The position numbers and the translations under genes were made by a program. DNA of 27,504 nucleotides from a virus. This document shows, piece by piece, positions 6,862-14,608 of the stretch. Below the pieces are notes generated by a model. The model was given only the letters and a program-made list of their open reading frames with translations, did no database searches and had not been told where the DNA came from. The stretch lies in the IMG/VR virus record IMGVR_UViG_3300035670_005049, positions 1 through 27,504 of that record, one strand, 5' to 3'. Within the stretch, counting starts at the first letter, position 1; each line of letters starts with the position of its first letter.

Positions 6862-6883
6862 TGGTCACGATCTCCTTGTACGG

Positions 6884-7825
6884 TTATTTATGCGCGGCGA
6901 TCCAGTCTTCAAGACGAACTTTCGGAGTCCATCCAAGATGTTCTTTTGCTTTGTTTGCGTTGGCTAGGGTAATCCTAGACTCACCTTGGCGAGGAGGAAT
7001 GTTTACTGTTTTTCCACCCATCATGGAGGCTATTTGATTAACAGAGTGATTTGTTCCTGTTCCAATATTGTAAATCTGACCCCACTCCCAATTAGTATAC
7101 ACCCGACAACTTCCAACATCATGAACACTGTACTCTGGAGCAGTGAACTCCGATGCCTTGATGTTTGCTTCCACTACATCACCCACATAAGTAAAATCTC
7201 GCCGCTGATCACCGTCACCCACAATAGTCATTGGTTCTCCTGCTGCCCGCTGACGCAGAAAGATTCCGATCACAGGCGCATACTGCCCACGCAGGGGCTG
7301 ACGCTCACCGTATACATTGAAATAACGGAAGATGATTGTCTCCAGTCCGTACAGTTTGGAATACATCTTGCACAACTCTTCTCCACCAGTCTTGGAAACT
7401 GAGTACGGGTTCAAGCAATCGTTGGGCATGGTTTCAACGAGAGGAGGGGTGTTCTTCAGACCATATGCCGATGATGTGGACGAATAGATTACTCGCTTGA
7501 CACCACACACCCGAGCGCACTGCAACACGCTGGCTGTACCAAGCATATTGGCTTCCACCGCCTTGAGCGGATCTTCAATACACGGTTGAATCCTCGCTTC
7601 CGCAGCAAGGTGAAAAACCGTGTCCACACCCTCATACAGTCTGCGAACCATCGTGTAGTCATTGATGTCGTGCTTGTAGTTCTTAGCAGCAGGATTCCAG
7701 TAGAACTGATCATGTGCATCGGATGATTCGTTGTCGATCACCGTGACATCATGTCCATCTGCCACCAAACGATCCACAAGATTCGATCCAATGAAACCCG
7801 CTCCACCTGTTACTAGTGCTTTCAT
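6884..7825 (-). CDS. NAD-dependent sugar-nucleotide epimerase/dehydratase (UDP-glucose 4-epimerase-like)
   Basis: A 313-residue extended short-chain dehydrogenase. It has the Rossmann motif GGAGFIGS (7-14), DIND (53-56), FHLAAEA (71-77), the serine-rich SSTSSAYG (115-122) and catalytic Y141 and K145 in YSVSK. RYFNVYG and DFTYVGDVV are the usual substrate-side motifs. The family interconverts UDP-sugars; UDP-glucose to UDP-galactose is the most economical guess, because the next gene is UDP-galactopyranose mutase, which uses UDP-galactose. Length matches the family (310-340). The ATG overlaps the mutase stop (ATGA). Other epimerases (GlcNAc, xylose) remain possible. Confidence 0.85.
   Translation of the reverse strand: MKALVTGGAGFIGSNLVDRLVADGHDVTVIDNESSDAHDQFYWNPAAKNYKHDINDYTMVRRLYEGVDTVFHLAAEARIQPCIEDPLKAVEANMLGTASVLQCARVCGVKRVIYSSTSSAYGLKNTPPLVETMPNDCLNPYSVSKTGGEELCKMYSKLYGLETIIFRYFNVYGERQPLRGQYAPVIGIFLRQRAAGEPMTIVGDGDQRRDFTYVGDVVEANIKASEFTAPEYSVHDVGSCRVYTNWEWGQIYNIGTGTNHSVNQIASMMGGKTVNIPPRQGESRITLANANKAKEHLGWTPKVRLEDWIAAHK
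6885..6892 (-). promoter_or_regulatory. Late promoter-like element CATAAATA
   Basis: The minus strand reads CATAAATA, one base from the T4 late consensus TATAAATA. It overlaps the last codons and stop of the epimerase gene and lies about 24 bases before the glycosyltransferase ATG, a workable distance for a late transcript. gp55, the late sigma factor, is coded in this window. One match of this length can occur by chance. Confidence 0.35.
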
Positions 7826-8913
7826 CGCTCAATTTCCTTTTCGCTGCGTGTCAGGGCAGACCCCACCACTTGGTGCATATCGTAATACTTGTAGTCTGCC
7901 AAGCGACCACCGAATATGTATCTGTCGGTGTCGATCCTGTTCTTGTACTGAATATACAGTTGGTTATTTCTATCGTCTGTGACAGGATAGAACTTCTCTT
8001 TTGTGCTGTCCCAGTTCTGCGGATACTCACGGGTAATGACTGTGTGATCCTGTTTTCCAAAGATGAAATGCTTGTGTTCCACCACACGGGTATACGGAAT
8101 TTTCGCATCCGTATAGTTTACTGCTGCGACTCCCTGATAGTCGGGAATCTGTAGCGTCTGGTGTTCAAACCGCAGACTTCTCCATTCAAGACTACCCAGA
8201 TCGGAACCAAAGAATTCGTCTATTGCTCCCGTGTACACAACCTTTCGAGCCATGACCTCAAAACGATCACGATCTCTTAAAAAATCAACTCCTGTCTCAA
8301 CGGGAATGCCACTCAAGAGTTTTTCAAAGATTGGCGTGTATCCGTCAACAGGGATGCCCTGATATTTGTCTTCAAAGTAGTTGTCATCGTAAGTGAGCCG
8401 AATGGGAAGCCGCTTGATGATGGACGCAGGAAGATCCTTTGGATCTCGGTTCCATTGCTTTGTCGTATAGCCCCTCACAAACTTCTCGTAAATCTCTTCT
8501 CCCACTTGAGATAGCACCCACTCCTCAAGATTAGATGGATGTGGAATGGCAATCCGTACTTGTGCAAGTTTGTCCCGTGCTTCTTGCGGAGTCTTCACGC
8601 CCCACAATTGATACAGAGTTAGCAAATTGATGGGGAACGAATACAGGTTGTCTCCGTGGATTACGCGAGGGCGGTACACAAAATGGTTGAACCGCGTCCA
8701 CCTGTTCATGTATTCCCATACGCGGTCGCTGCTCGTATGGAATATGTGTGGACCGTATTCGTGAACATGGATTCCGCCTTCATCACGGGTGTAGCAGTTC
8801 CCGCCGATGTGATTGCGCTTGTCCACAACAAGACAACGCGCACCCGCATCAGTCATCTGTCGCGCAAATATTGCGCCAAACAGTCCAGAACCAACAATCA
8901 GATAATCATACAT
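7822..8913 (-). CDS. glf: UDP-galactopyranose mutase
   Basis: A 363-residue flavoenzyme that converts UDP-galactopyranose to UDP-galactofuranose. Visible motifs are the FAD-binding GSGLFGA (8-14), RNHIGGNCY (33-41), HEYGPHIFHT (51-60), SFPINLLTLYQLWG, GYTTKQWNRDP, and the C-terminal FGGRLADYKYYDM...V segment with conserved Arg and Tyr. The length agrees with bacterial Glf (about 370). It forms a pair with the epimerase: epimerase supplies UDP-Gal and the mutase UDP-Galf. A galactofuranosyltransferase would be expected among the cassette's transferases, but which one cannot be told. The ATG at 8913 overlaps the preceding gene by 8 bases. Confidence 0.95.
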   Translation of the reverse strand: MYDYLIVGSGLFGAIFARQMTDAGARCLVVDKRNHIGGNCYTRDEGGIHVHEYGPHIFHTSSDRVWEYMNRWTRFNHFVYRPRVIHGDNLYSFPINLLTLYQLWGVKTPQEARDKLAQVRIAIPHPSNLEEWVLSQVGEEIYEKFVRGYTTKQWNRDPKDLPASIIKRLPIRLTYDDNYFEDKYQGIPVDGYTPIFEKLLSGIPVETGVDFLRDRDRFEVMARKVVYTGAIDEFFGSDLGSLEWRSLRFEHQTLQIPDYQGVAAVNYTDAKIPYTRVVEHKHFIFGKQDHTVITREYPQNWDSTKEKFYPVTDDRNNQLYIQYKNRIDTDRYIFGGRLADYKYYDMHQVVGSALTRSEKEIER

Positions 8914-9565
8914 TGAAGACTATACCGCGTTCTTCGACTGTGGTGCGGGAGCAGAGGCGTGGCTCCACAGTCTTATGTGTCAAGAAATAGTACCACAACT
9001 GCTCAAACATGATGCCCAAACGCAAATCATTCAGTTCAGTCTGATCCATGATCCAATCGTAACACTTCTGATAGAACGACAGAGGGTTTCTCAAAATGGA
9101 CTCTCGGGGAGCCACGAACTGTGCTGACATTGTGTGTTCAAGTTTAGATGGGAACGGCAAATCAATACAGTGCCACGCCAGTTTCATTTGATCCCAAACA
9201 ATCTGATCAGGACATCCTTCAAACAACAGATTACGGTAGTACGGATTGTTGAGGGTATAGAACTCCTGCCCATGATAATCCTCAAGTGCTTCAAGAACTG
9301 TTCTGTCCTGATGCCAAGCAGTGTCGTGTCCGTGACAGAAAGCAACATGGTCAGGAAACGAATCGTACCGATCAATGATGAACTTCAGATACGAAGAGGT
9401 TTCCTTTCCTTTGTTGGGAAGCAGCACAACTCGCTCGGGAGAGATACCGTACTTAGAAACCTCTGTTTCGTTTTTGGAGTAGACCACGAAATCGTATTCG
9501 GTCTGATTCACCAACCATGTCAAATTTTCTGAATAATGCGAGGCTAGGATCAGCGGCTTGTTCAT
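8906..9565 (-). CDS. DUF3431-like protein, probable glycosyltransferase-related
   Basis: A 219-residue protein. The segment VLLPNKGKETSSYL (about 48-61), then IIDRYDSFPDHVAFCHGHDTAWHQD, matches the pattern of DUF3431: NxGRE..YL..I...YD.LPD...F.H. This family is frequent in fungi and also found in bacterial sugar loci. The function is not established, but context and conserved His/Asp residues suggest sugar transfer. The start is ATG at 9565, with GGAG 6 bases upstream and an ATGA overlap with the preceding stop. An earlier in-frame start at 9598 would lie inside the preceding gene and is less likely. No membrane segment or signal is seen. Confidence 0.6.
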   Translation of the reverse strand: MNKPLILASHYSENLTWLVNQTEYDFVVYSKNETEVSKYGISPERVVLLPNKGKETSSYLKFIIDRYDSFPDHVAFCHGHDTAWHQDRTVLEALEDYHGQEFYTLNNPYYRNLLFEGCPDQIVWDQMKLAWHCIDLPFPSKLEHTMSAQFVAPRESILRNPLSFYQKCYDWIMDQTELNDLRLGIMFEQLWYYFLTHKTVEPRLCSRTTVEERGIVFNV

Positions 9566-10002
9566 CTTTTTCTCCAATCTTCGGGATAATCCGTACACAC
9601 TCCAAGTGCATCTACTGGCAGATGGTAATCCGCAGGGTAGTCCTTCACCACAGTGATGCCTCCCGCCATGTGGTTGTCAGGATAGCACCAAGGAATCCCT
9701 CTGCTAGTCAAAGTATATCGGTCGGTTTCGTGCCAGAAGCAGTGGAGTCCCGCAGACAGCATTTGCTCAAGAGCAGCAGCATTCTTTGCGTGACACCACA
9801 GCACTTCTTGAAGTTCCTTCAGCCAAGTTCCGTAAACTCGGTACTGCGGGGAATCGTGTCCAAGGTAATACTCGCCATCCACATACCACACATCCACCTC
9901 AACATCGTAGCCAGCATCTATCGCTGCCTGAATGTATGACGGATGATTCTCCTGTTCGGGATTTCTCCCAGTCAAGTTTCCTCGGTGTGATATGATCTTC
10001 AT
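9562..10002 (-). CDS. Short GDPD-like phosphodiesterase homologue
   Basis: A 146-residue protein with the start of a glycerophosphodiester phosphodiesterase-like TIM barrel: SHRGN with H6-R7, a PEQENHPSYI segment (15-24), VEVDVW with E35 and D37, and LGHD with H49. These are the catalytic and metal positions of GDPD enzymes. It is much shorter than a full GDPD (about 240), and the second half of the barrel is reduced, so it may have a special substrate or be non-catalytic. Proteins of this type also occur in surface-polysaccharide loci. Here it follows the nucleotidyltransferase with a 3-base gap, and a link to phosphate-bearing sugars is inference. Confidence 0.65.
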   Translation of the reverse strand: MKIISHRGNLTGRNPEQENHPSYIQAAIDAGYDVEVDVWYVDGEYYLGHDSPQYRVYGTWLKELQEVLWCHAKNAAALEQMLSAGLHCFWHETDRYTLTSRGIPWCYPDNHMAGGITVVKDYPADYHLPVDALGVCTDYPEDWRKR

Positions 10003-10005
10003 GGC

Positions 10006-10725
10006 TTATCGAACCGTTTTTGCCAAGAATGCGTTCAGGTCTTCGGGAGTGCCGATTCCGTGCATCTCTTGAACATAGAAAGGAATCACCGTCTTGCCTG
10101 TGGATATCATCTCGTTGTACACGGGGGCGATGTAGAACTCGTTGTTGACGCGAATATTCTTGGCAATCATGCTTTCCGCTGCCTCAACGAAATCCTTTCC
10201 CCGCCGATACCAGTATATCCCGCAAGTTGCTACATTTGAAATGGGAATCTTCTCTGCCACTTCAGACACGAAACCCGCACCATCAATCTTTGCAAATGAC
10301 CACTTGGGGTGAACCGCGTTGAATGTGAACACGATCCCATCCACCGATGTCAGGTTCTTCATCGTGATGAAATTCTCGGGACGATATTCGATTATCTGAT
10401 CGGAATTTGCAATCAGCAGATCATCATCGTTGTTGATGTGTTCCTTTGCCAATAGAGCAGTGCAAGCAGCACCTTCGGTCAGCCCATCAACCTCAACAAT
10501 CTTGAAGCGTCCGCCCGTAATGCGGAGCAGAGTGGTCAGAAGCCCTTCGTACTTTTGCAGATGCTCCTTGCGGACAAGAAAGATGAACTCTGCGGGGAAC
10601 TTAAGGTTTTCAACCACCTTTTGGATCATGGGCTTTCCGTCCACATCAATCAGTGGCTTCGGAAAGGTGTATCCTTCTTTTGCAAATCTGCTGCCTTCGC
10701 CAGCCATAGGAATAAGGATCTTCAT
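10006..10725 (-). CDS. Sugar-phosphate nucleotidyltransferase
   Basis: A 239-residue NTP_transferase-family protein. The N-terminal signature is IPMAGEGSRF (5-14) followed by FPKPLIDVDGKPMI (21-34), which binds the nucleotide and sugar phosphate. The acidic IANSDQII in the middle gives the metal-binding Asp. It would activate a sugar 1-phosphate (or similar) with an NTP. It is short, without a left-handed beta-helix domain, so resembles the compact CDP/GDP-sugar types found with HAD phosphatases in capsule loci. The exact nucleotide and sugar cannot be read from the sequence. ATG at 10725 overlaps the HAD gene's stop (ATGA). Confidence 0.85.
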   Translation of the reverse strand: MKILIPMAGEGSRFAKEGYTFPKPLIDVDGKPMIQKVVENLKFPAEFIFLVRKEHLQKYEGLLTTLLRITGGRFKIVEVDGLTEGAACTALLAKEHINNDDDLLIANSDQIIEYRPENFITMKNLTSVDGIVFTFNAVHPKWSFAKIDGAGFVSEVAEKIPISNVATCGIYWYRRGKDFVEAAESMIAKNIRVNNEFYIAPVYNEMISTGKTVIPFYVQEMHGIGTPEDLNAFLAKTVR

Positions 10726-11327
10726 TTCACAATCTCCTTGTAGTTCTCAAGAGTGACTTCTGATGGGTTTGCAACAACCCACAGATTCGGGACACACGAT
10801 GCACGGGCAGCGGCAACCCCTTTGGGCGAGTCCTCAACACACAGACACGCAGACGGATCGACACCAAGAGTCTTCACCGCAAAGTTGTAGCAATCGGGAT
10901 ACGGCTTGTTGTTGGGAACATCCCCGTTGCTCACGATAAGATCCATGAACTTGATCTGTCCTGTCTGCCGAAGCATGGCTGTAGCCGTGATGTGGATGGA
11001 ATTCGTCACACAGGCTATCTTGATGCCTTGGCTTTTCAGGTACGAGTGCAGTTCCTGTTTTTCTGGCATCACTGTTGCCTGATCCGCTATCATCTCAAGT
11101 GTCTTTATCTGCTTCAAGTTTTCGATTCGTGATGCCGTGCAAGATTCGATTCCAAGCATTCGTAGTTTGACTGCTGTTGGTAATCCGTTATACTTGGAAA
11201 CATGGTCTTCGTGTGATATTTGAAAACCCACGATTTCTTGTAGGGCTTCGTTCAGTGCTTGATAGTGCCATTCACAGGCATCAACAAGAACGCCATCAAG
11301 ATCAAACAAAACGCATTCTATCCTCAT
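10722..11327 (-). CDS. HAD-superfamily phosphatase (beta-phosphoglucomutase-like)
   Basis: A 201-residue haloacid dehalogenase-fold enzyme. Motif I is D9-L-D11-G (FDLDGVLVDA), a helical cap follows (20-75), motif II is CVTNS (about 105-109), the lysine motif lies in NNKPYPDCY, and the acidic motif is CVEDSPKGVAAA. This is the classic layout of sugar phosphatases and beta-phosphoglucomutases. Beside a nucleotidyltransferase it probably removes or moves a phosphate on the sugar precursor (inference). The start ATG overlaps the stop of the upstream gene (ATGA). The length is normal for the family (200-220). Confidence 0.85.
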   Translation of the reverse strand: MRIECVLFDLDGVLVDACEWHYQALNEALQEIVGFQISHEDHVSKYNGLPTAVKLRMLGIESCTASRIENLKQIKTLEMIADQATVMPEKQELHSYLKSQGIKIACVTNSIHITATAMLRQTGQIKFMDLIVSNGDVPNNKPYPDCYNFAVKTLGVDPSACLCVEDSPKGVAAARASCVPNLWVVANPSEVTLENYKEIVK

Positions 11328-12130
11328 GCCGTGCCTCTTTCCAAGAGATGCTGTATGTCCGCTGCGTAAGCAGTATACGGACGAAGTGAATGGAAGTCAA
11401 TATGCGTTCCCGCACCAAACGCAGAAATTTGAATACCGATGCGCGATCTACACAATCGGTTTTGCGGCAAGATCCGCTGACCTGTGGCAACAGAACCGCC
11501 TGCGCGATAGTATTCCCTCAACAGAGAGGTGGAGTACATTTCATCTATTCCCCACATACCGCCGTTGGCAGCACTTGCCTTTTGCAGATGTGCTTCTGGC
11601 GTGGTGGCAAAACCGCTCTCGTACTCGCTGTAGTCTCGGTTCATTAGTTTGGTCATCTCATCGGCATACGATTCAGAGAAACGGTACACCGCGTTGAGCA
11701 TTTCTGCCGTAGCCAAATGGTAGCACACGGGAACCGTGATGCCACCGCTCTTCCAACACTCAAAATTCCCAACATGATACGCATCTGCATTCAGGTGCGT
11801 GTAGCAATCAACGCGGGGATTTGCGGTTTCCAAGAAGAACTTGCGCGACAGAGGAAACATATCAATATCGCTGATCAGGCACATCTTGGTGGGGAAAAAC
11901 TTGGTAACCCAAAACCGTCCCCATGTAGCAGCAATGTAGTCGGGAACGCCTTCTATGGCATCGTGATAGATAACGGTTCCGTGTTCTTCGGACAGAGAAG
12001 GATTGCCCTTTCCGTAATAGAACAGCACGGGATGAATCCCGAAGTTCTGCTTCCAGTGTTTGGAAATGGGATTCCAAAACTCCCAATACATGGGGTCATC
12101 ATTGCAAGAAAGGGTCACAATATCAATCAC
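11324..12130 (-). CDS. Putative glycosyltransferase (GT-A fold)
   Basis: A 268-residue protein of unassigned family. The clearest feature is LISDIDMFPLSRKFF (about 85-99), an acidic D-x-D motif in the position used for metal and nucleotide-sugar binding by GT-A enzymes. It follows a first half (DIVTLSCNDDPMYWEFW) like the opening strand of such folds. CWKSGGI and NGGMWGIDEMY suggest the acceptor side. The start is GTG at 12130, three bases after the upstream stop, with GAGG upstream. It is likely soluble. The call rests on fold-like motifs and on its place in the sugar cassette. Confidence 0.6.
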   Translation of the reverse strand: MIDIVTLSCNDDPMYWEFWNPISKHWKQNFGIHPVLFYYGKGNPSLSEEHGTVIYHDAIEGVPDYIAATWGRFWVTKFFPTKMCLISDIDMFPLSRKFFLETANPRVDCYTHLNADAYHVGNFECWKSGGITVPVCYHLATAEMLNAVYRFSESYADEMTKLMNRDYSEYESGFATTPEAHLQKASAANGGMWGIDEMYSTSLLREYYRAGGSVATGQRILPQNRLCRSRIGIQISAFGAGTHIDFHSLRPYTAYAADIQHLLERGTA

Positions 12131-12133
12131 GGG

Positions 12134-12775
12134 TCACCTCAAAGTGAAAACTCTGTCTTCTATGTAGCCACGATCAAATTCCCTGCGGAGAAGTACAGTG
12201 TACTCAAAACGATTCACGGAAACGCTTTGATTGTTGTAGCGATTCAGTATTTCAGAATGGCAGGGAACTTCCGATTCACAATACGCGCCGATACGACCAA
12301 ACAGGGAGCAGTAGTTGGACATGATTGCGGGAGAACCTAATCCAACCATATCAAACAGTCCTCCTCTCCAATCACCACCAAGAGGAACATTCAGGCAATC
12401 CATGCTGAAGTTTTCAAGACGGAGGGGGTTCGTATACTTCAAATCATATCGTGTCTTCAGCACGCAATCGTATTCTCTGTCTACCAATCCAAAAGCGATC
12501 TCTATGTTTCGCCATTGGCACATCACACCAAAGGCGTTTACCTCTGGTGGCTTATTTGTCTCGCAAGCAGGAGGAACAGGAAATGAAACAGAAGACTTCT
12601 CTTCTAAAACAAATCGCTTTGGAGAATACATCTTCAGGACTTCTTCCGTGTTCTCGTCTTTGTACAGGTGGAGAAATAAGTCGCAGTTGTTCTGCGAAAG
12701 AATGCAGGCATTGAGCGAGGGATAGCAGTCACGAAAGGTTCGTGCATCTCCTGCTATGATTACCGCTGTTTTCAT
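12134..12775 (-). CDS. Putative glycosyltransferase of a phage/LPS-locus family
   Basis: A 213-residue protein starting with a single strand (TAVIIAGDARTFRDCYPSL), then CDLFLHLYKD. The acidic RYDLKY motif at about 109-114, in VLKTRYDL, is reminiscent of WavE-type lipopolysaccharide transferases and of related uncharacterised phage proteins. The GGDWRGGLFDMVGLGS block would suit a substrate loop. No signal peptide or membrane segment is visible. The ATG overlaps the stop of the methyltransferase-like gene (ATGA). The family link is by motif only; the sugar and acceptor are unknown. Confidence 0.55.
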   Translation of the reverse strand: MKTAVIIAGDARTFRDCYPSLNACILSQNNCDLFLHLYKDENTEEVLKMYSPKRFVLEEKSSVSFPVPPACETNKPPEVNAFGVMCQWRNIEIAFGLVDREYDCVLKTRYDLKYTNPLRLENFSMDCLNVPLGGDWRGGLFDMVGLGSPAIMSNYCSLFGRIGAYCESEVPCHSEILNRYNNQSVSVNRFEYTVLLRREFDRGYIEDRVFTLR

Positions 12776-13278
12776 CCAAGCACCGCTTGCAAATCGTACT
12801 TGTTGCTGACCACTGTAGTCGTTACGGGGAAAACATCGTAGTCATAGACAGAACTGAAGTGTCCCTCTAGTTGCTTCCATCCGTATGATGGCTCTTCGGA
12901 ATCGTGATACAGTATCACATCAACCTTGTCCTTCAGACGCAAGATGTCCGTGATGCGCCGCTCACCAGGCGCGTGATCCACAAAAGCAATACTCCAGTGC
13001 TTGTTCCAGTCAACAATATCGTACACCGCATCCCAATTTCCGTTGGGAACGAAGTGTAGATTGTGGTTGGGCTTCTTCCACAGGTTCTTCCCGTGAACTC
13101 CAGAATTCATCATGTTGTACCACGATTCATTAGACTCAAACGAACACAACTCGCCTTCAACAAGAGTACACATGACAGGACTTGAACCCATTCCCGTACC
13201 AAACTCAATCACATTTCCACCAAATTTGGAAATGCACTTTGCGAGAATAGGGATGTGGGTCAGGCACGGATCAATCAT
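12772..13278 (-). CDS. Class I SAM-dependent methyltransferase-like protein
   Basis: A 168-residue protein with a Rossmann-type methyltransferase opening: NVIEFGTGMGSSP (about 22-34) matches motif I (E-x-G-x-G), and SFESN (about 46-50) fits the acidic end of strand 2. SIAFVDHAPGERR and VDVILYHDSEE mark later strands. Family members in glycan loci methylate sugars, but this one is compact and has no recognised acceptor domain. It lies between two putative glycosyltransferases with ATGA overlaps at both ends. O-methylation of a sugar residue is plausible; it may also be a non-catalytic relative. Confidence 0.6.
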   Translation of the reverse strand: MIDPCLTHIPILAKCISKFGGNVIEFGTGMGSSPVMCTLVEGELCSFESNESWYNMMNSGVHGKNLWKKPNHNLHFVPNGNWDAVYDIVDWNKHWSIAFVDHAPGERRITDILRLKDKVDVILYHDSEEPSYGWKQLEGHFSSVYDYDVFPVTTTVVSNKYDLQAVLG

Positions 13279-13973
13279 GGTGTTTCTGCTTTCTGCAATA
13301 CAGCAATATCGGAATCGCTGTTGTGGTTTTCATTTTCATCAAAGCACTGTCCTACAAACCACACACCACCGTTCTCTTCTCCGCGCTTTGCCCCTTCGGG
13401 AAACGGGGACTTCTGAAAGAACGGATCGTGAACGCAGACTGTGAGTTCGCCGTCCTTTACCTTGTCCCACACCCATTCCCACAAGAACGCCTGATCCTGT
13501 CCCTTGTCGCTGCTCGGCTGAAACTCTTCCATGTCACGGGAGATGCCCTTGAGTTTGCCGCCCTTTACGCCCCACATACCGCCAAGCATGGGAACACCGT
13601 GATACGGATGGTCGCGCATCAAATGAAGATCCGCACCACTGGCAATCCAAGCGTCAACCGCCAGCCGCTCACGCTCGGACAGACGGGAATCTGTATCGCG
13701 GCTCATCATGTACTCTACGCCCTCTTCGTCTGCGGGAAGGAAACGGTGGAACATACCACGGCTATCTGCGGTATTGTAATCACCCTCCACCCGCCGAACA
13801 AGCACATTCGGACGAGATTCCAACTGGGCGATTATTTCTGCGGGAACAGACTGAAAGCAGTAAAACACACAAGTCCAATCAGGGAACAGTTTCGCTGCTA
13901 GATCCGCATTCCGAACCGCACCAACCGTATATGTGGGCTTGTCTCCCCACAGACTGTAGGAGATTACCTTCAC
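13275..13973 (-). CDS. Putative glycosyltransferase-like protein
   Basis: A 232-residue protein. The core motif SRDTDSRLSERE (about 90-101) has the D-x-D arrangement of GT-A enzymes, followed by HLMRDHPYHGVPMLGGMWGVKGG. The N-terminal ISYSLWGDKPTYTVGA looks like the first beta strand of a sugar-nucleotide fold. Similar proteins occur in phage and bacterial polysaccharide regions, without a described activity as far as I know. The start is GTG at 13973, overlapping the upstream TGA (GTGA), with AGGAG 5 bases before it. Confidence 0.6.
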   Translation of the reverse strand: MKVISYSLWGDKPTYTVGAVRNADLAAKLFPDWTCVFYCFQSVPAEIIAQLESRPNVLVRRVEGDYNTADSRGMFHRFLPADEEGVEYMMSRDTDSRLSERERLAVDAWIASGADLHLMRDHPYHGVPMLGGMWGVKGGKLKGISRDMEEFQPSSDKGQDQAFLWEWVWDKVKDGELTVCVHDPFFQKSPFPEGAKRGEENGGVWFVGQCFDENENHNSDSDIAVLQKAETP

Positions 13974-14608
13974 TGCTGCTCCTGTGGAACGAGCGATTCA
14001 GTGGTCTTTGAGTTGTAAATGTAGCCGTGAAGTGCATCGGGGATGTGATGCTCGGTCTGAATCTTGGGATACAGACGCATGAGCCAGTCAATGTCTTCCG
14101 TGGACTGACCGTTGGCACCATACACGGGATTGAATGCCTCGGTGATTGCAATCTCCCGCCGCCACAGACACATATGGTAAGGAGGACGCTTGATGTCTCC
14201 AAGGAAGCCGTCCTCGTCGCGCCACAGGTGTCCATGCGGATTGCCGATGCCGAACTCCACATCCATCGGCTCACCGTCAAGGCTGCACCACTGGTTGAAC
14301 GAGATGCAGTCCACATCGTTCTCGTCAATAGCCTTCAGGATCTTGCTCATGTAGTCCTTACTGACGGCATCGTCATCGTCCAAGAACGCGATATACTTGC
14401 CCCGTGCCATTTGCAGGAGATCATTGCGCTTTTCGGAAATACTCTTGGACTTGTTGTCAAGCAGGACAAGAATCTCAACAGACTTGCCCTGCCCCGTGGC
14501 ATCGGCTTGTTCCTGTAGATGATTGACCGCCGCCTTTAGCGATTCAAAACGGGACGGGATGGACAAAATGAGAATACTGAACTTGATTTCACTTGCTGGT
14601 ACTGGCAT
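13970..14608 (-). CDS. Family 2 glycosyltransferase
   Basis: A 212-residue GT2 enzyme: FSILILSIPSR (10-20), a nucleotide-sugar region around ILVLLDNKSKSISEKRN (46-62) and the metal motif FLDDDDAVS (75-83). STEDIDWLMRL near residue 180 gives the conserved ED..W acceptor motif, used for base catalysis. The start is taken as ATG at 14608, which overlaps the preceding gene by 20 bases and has GGAG about 10 bases upstream. A longer version to 14755 would run through that gene in another frame without any GT2 homology, so was not used. The substrate is unknown. Confidence 0.8.
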   Translation of the reverse strand: MPVPASEIKFSILILSIPSRFESLKAAVNHLQEQADATGQGKSVEILVLLDNKSKSISEKRNDLLQMARGKYIAFLDDDDAVSKDYMSKILKAIDENDVDCISFNQWCSLDGEPMDVEFGIGNPHGHLWRDEDGFLGDIKRPPYHMCLWRREIAITEAFNPVYGANGQSTEDIDWLMRLYPKIQTEHHIPDALHGYIYNSKTTESLVPQEQQ

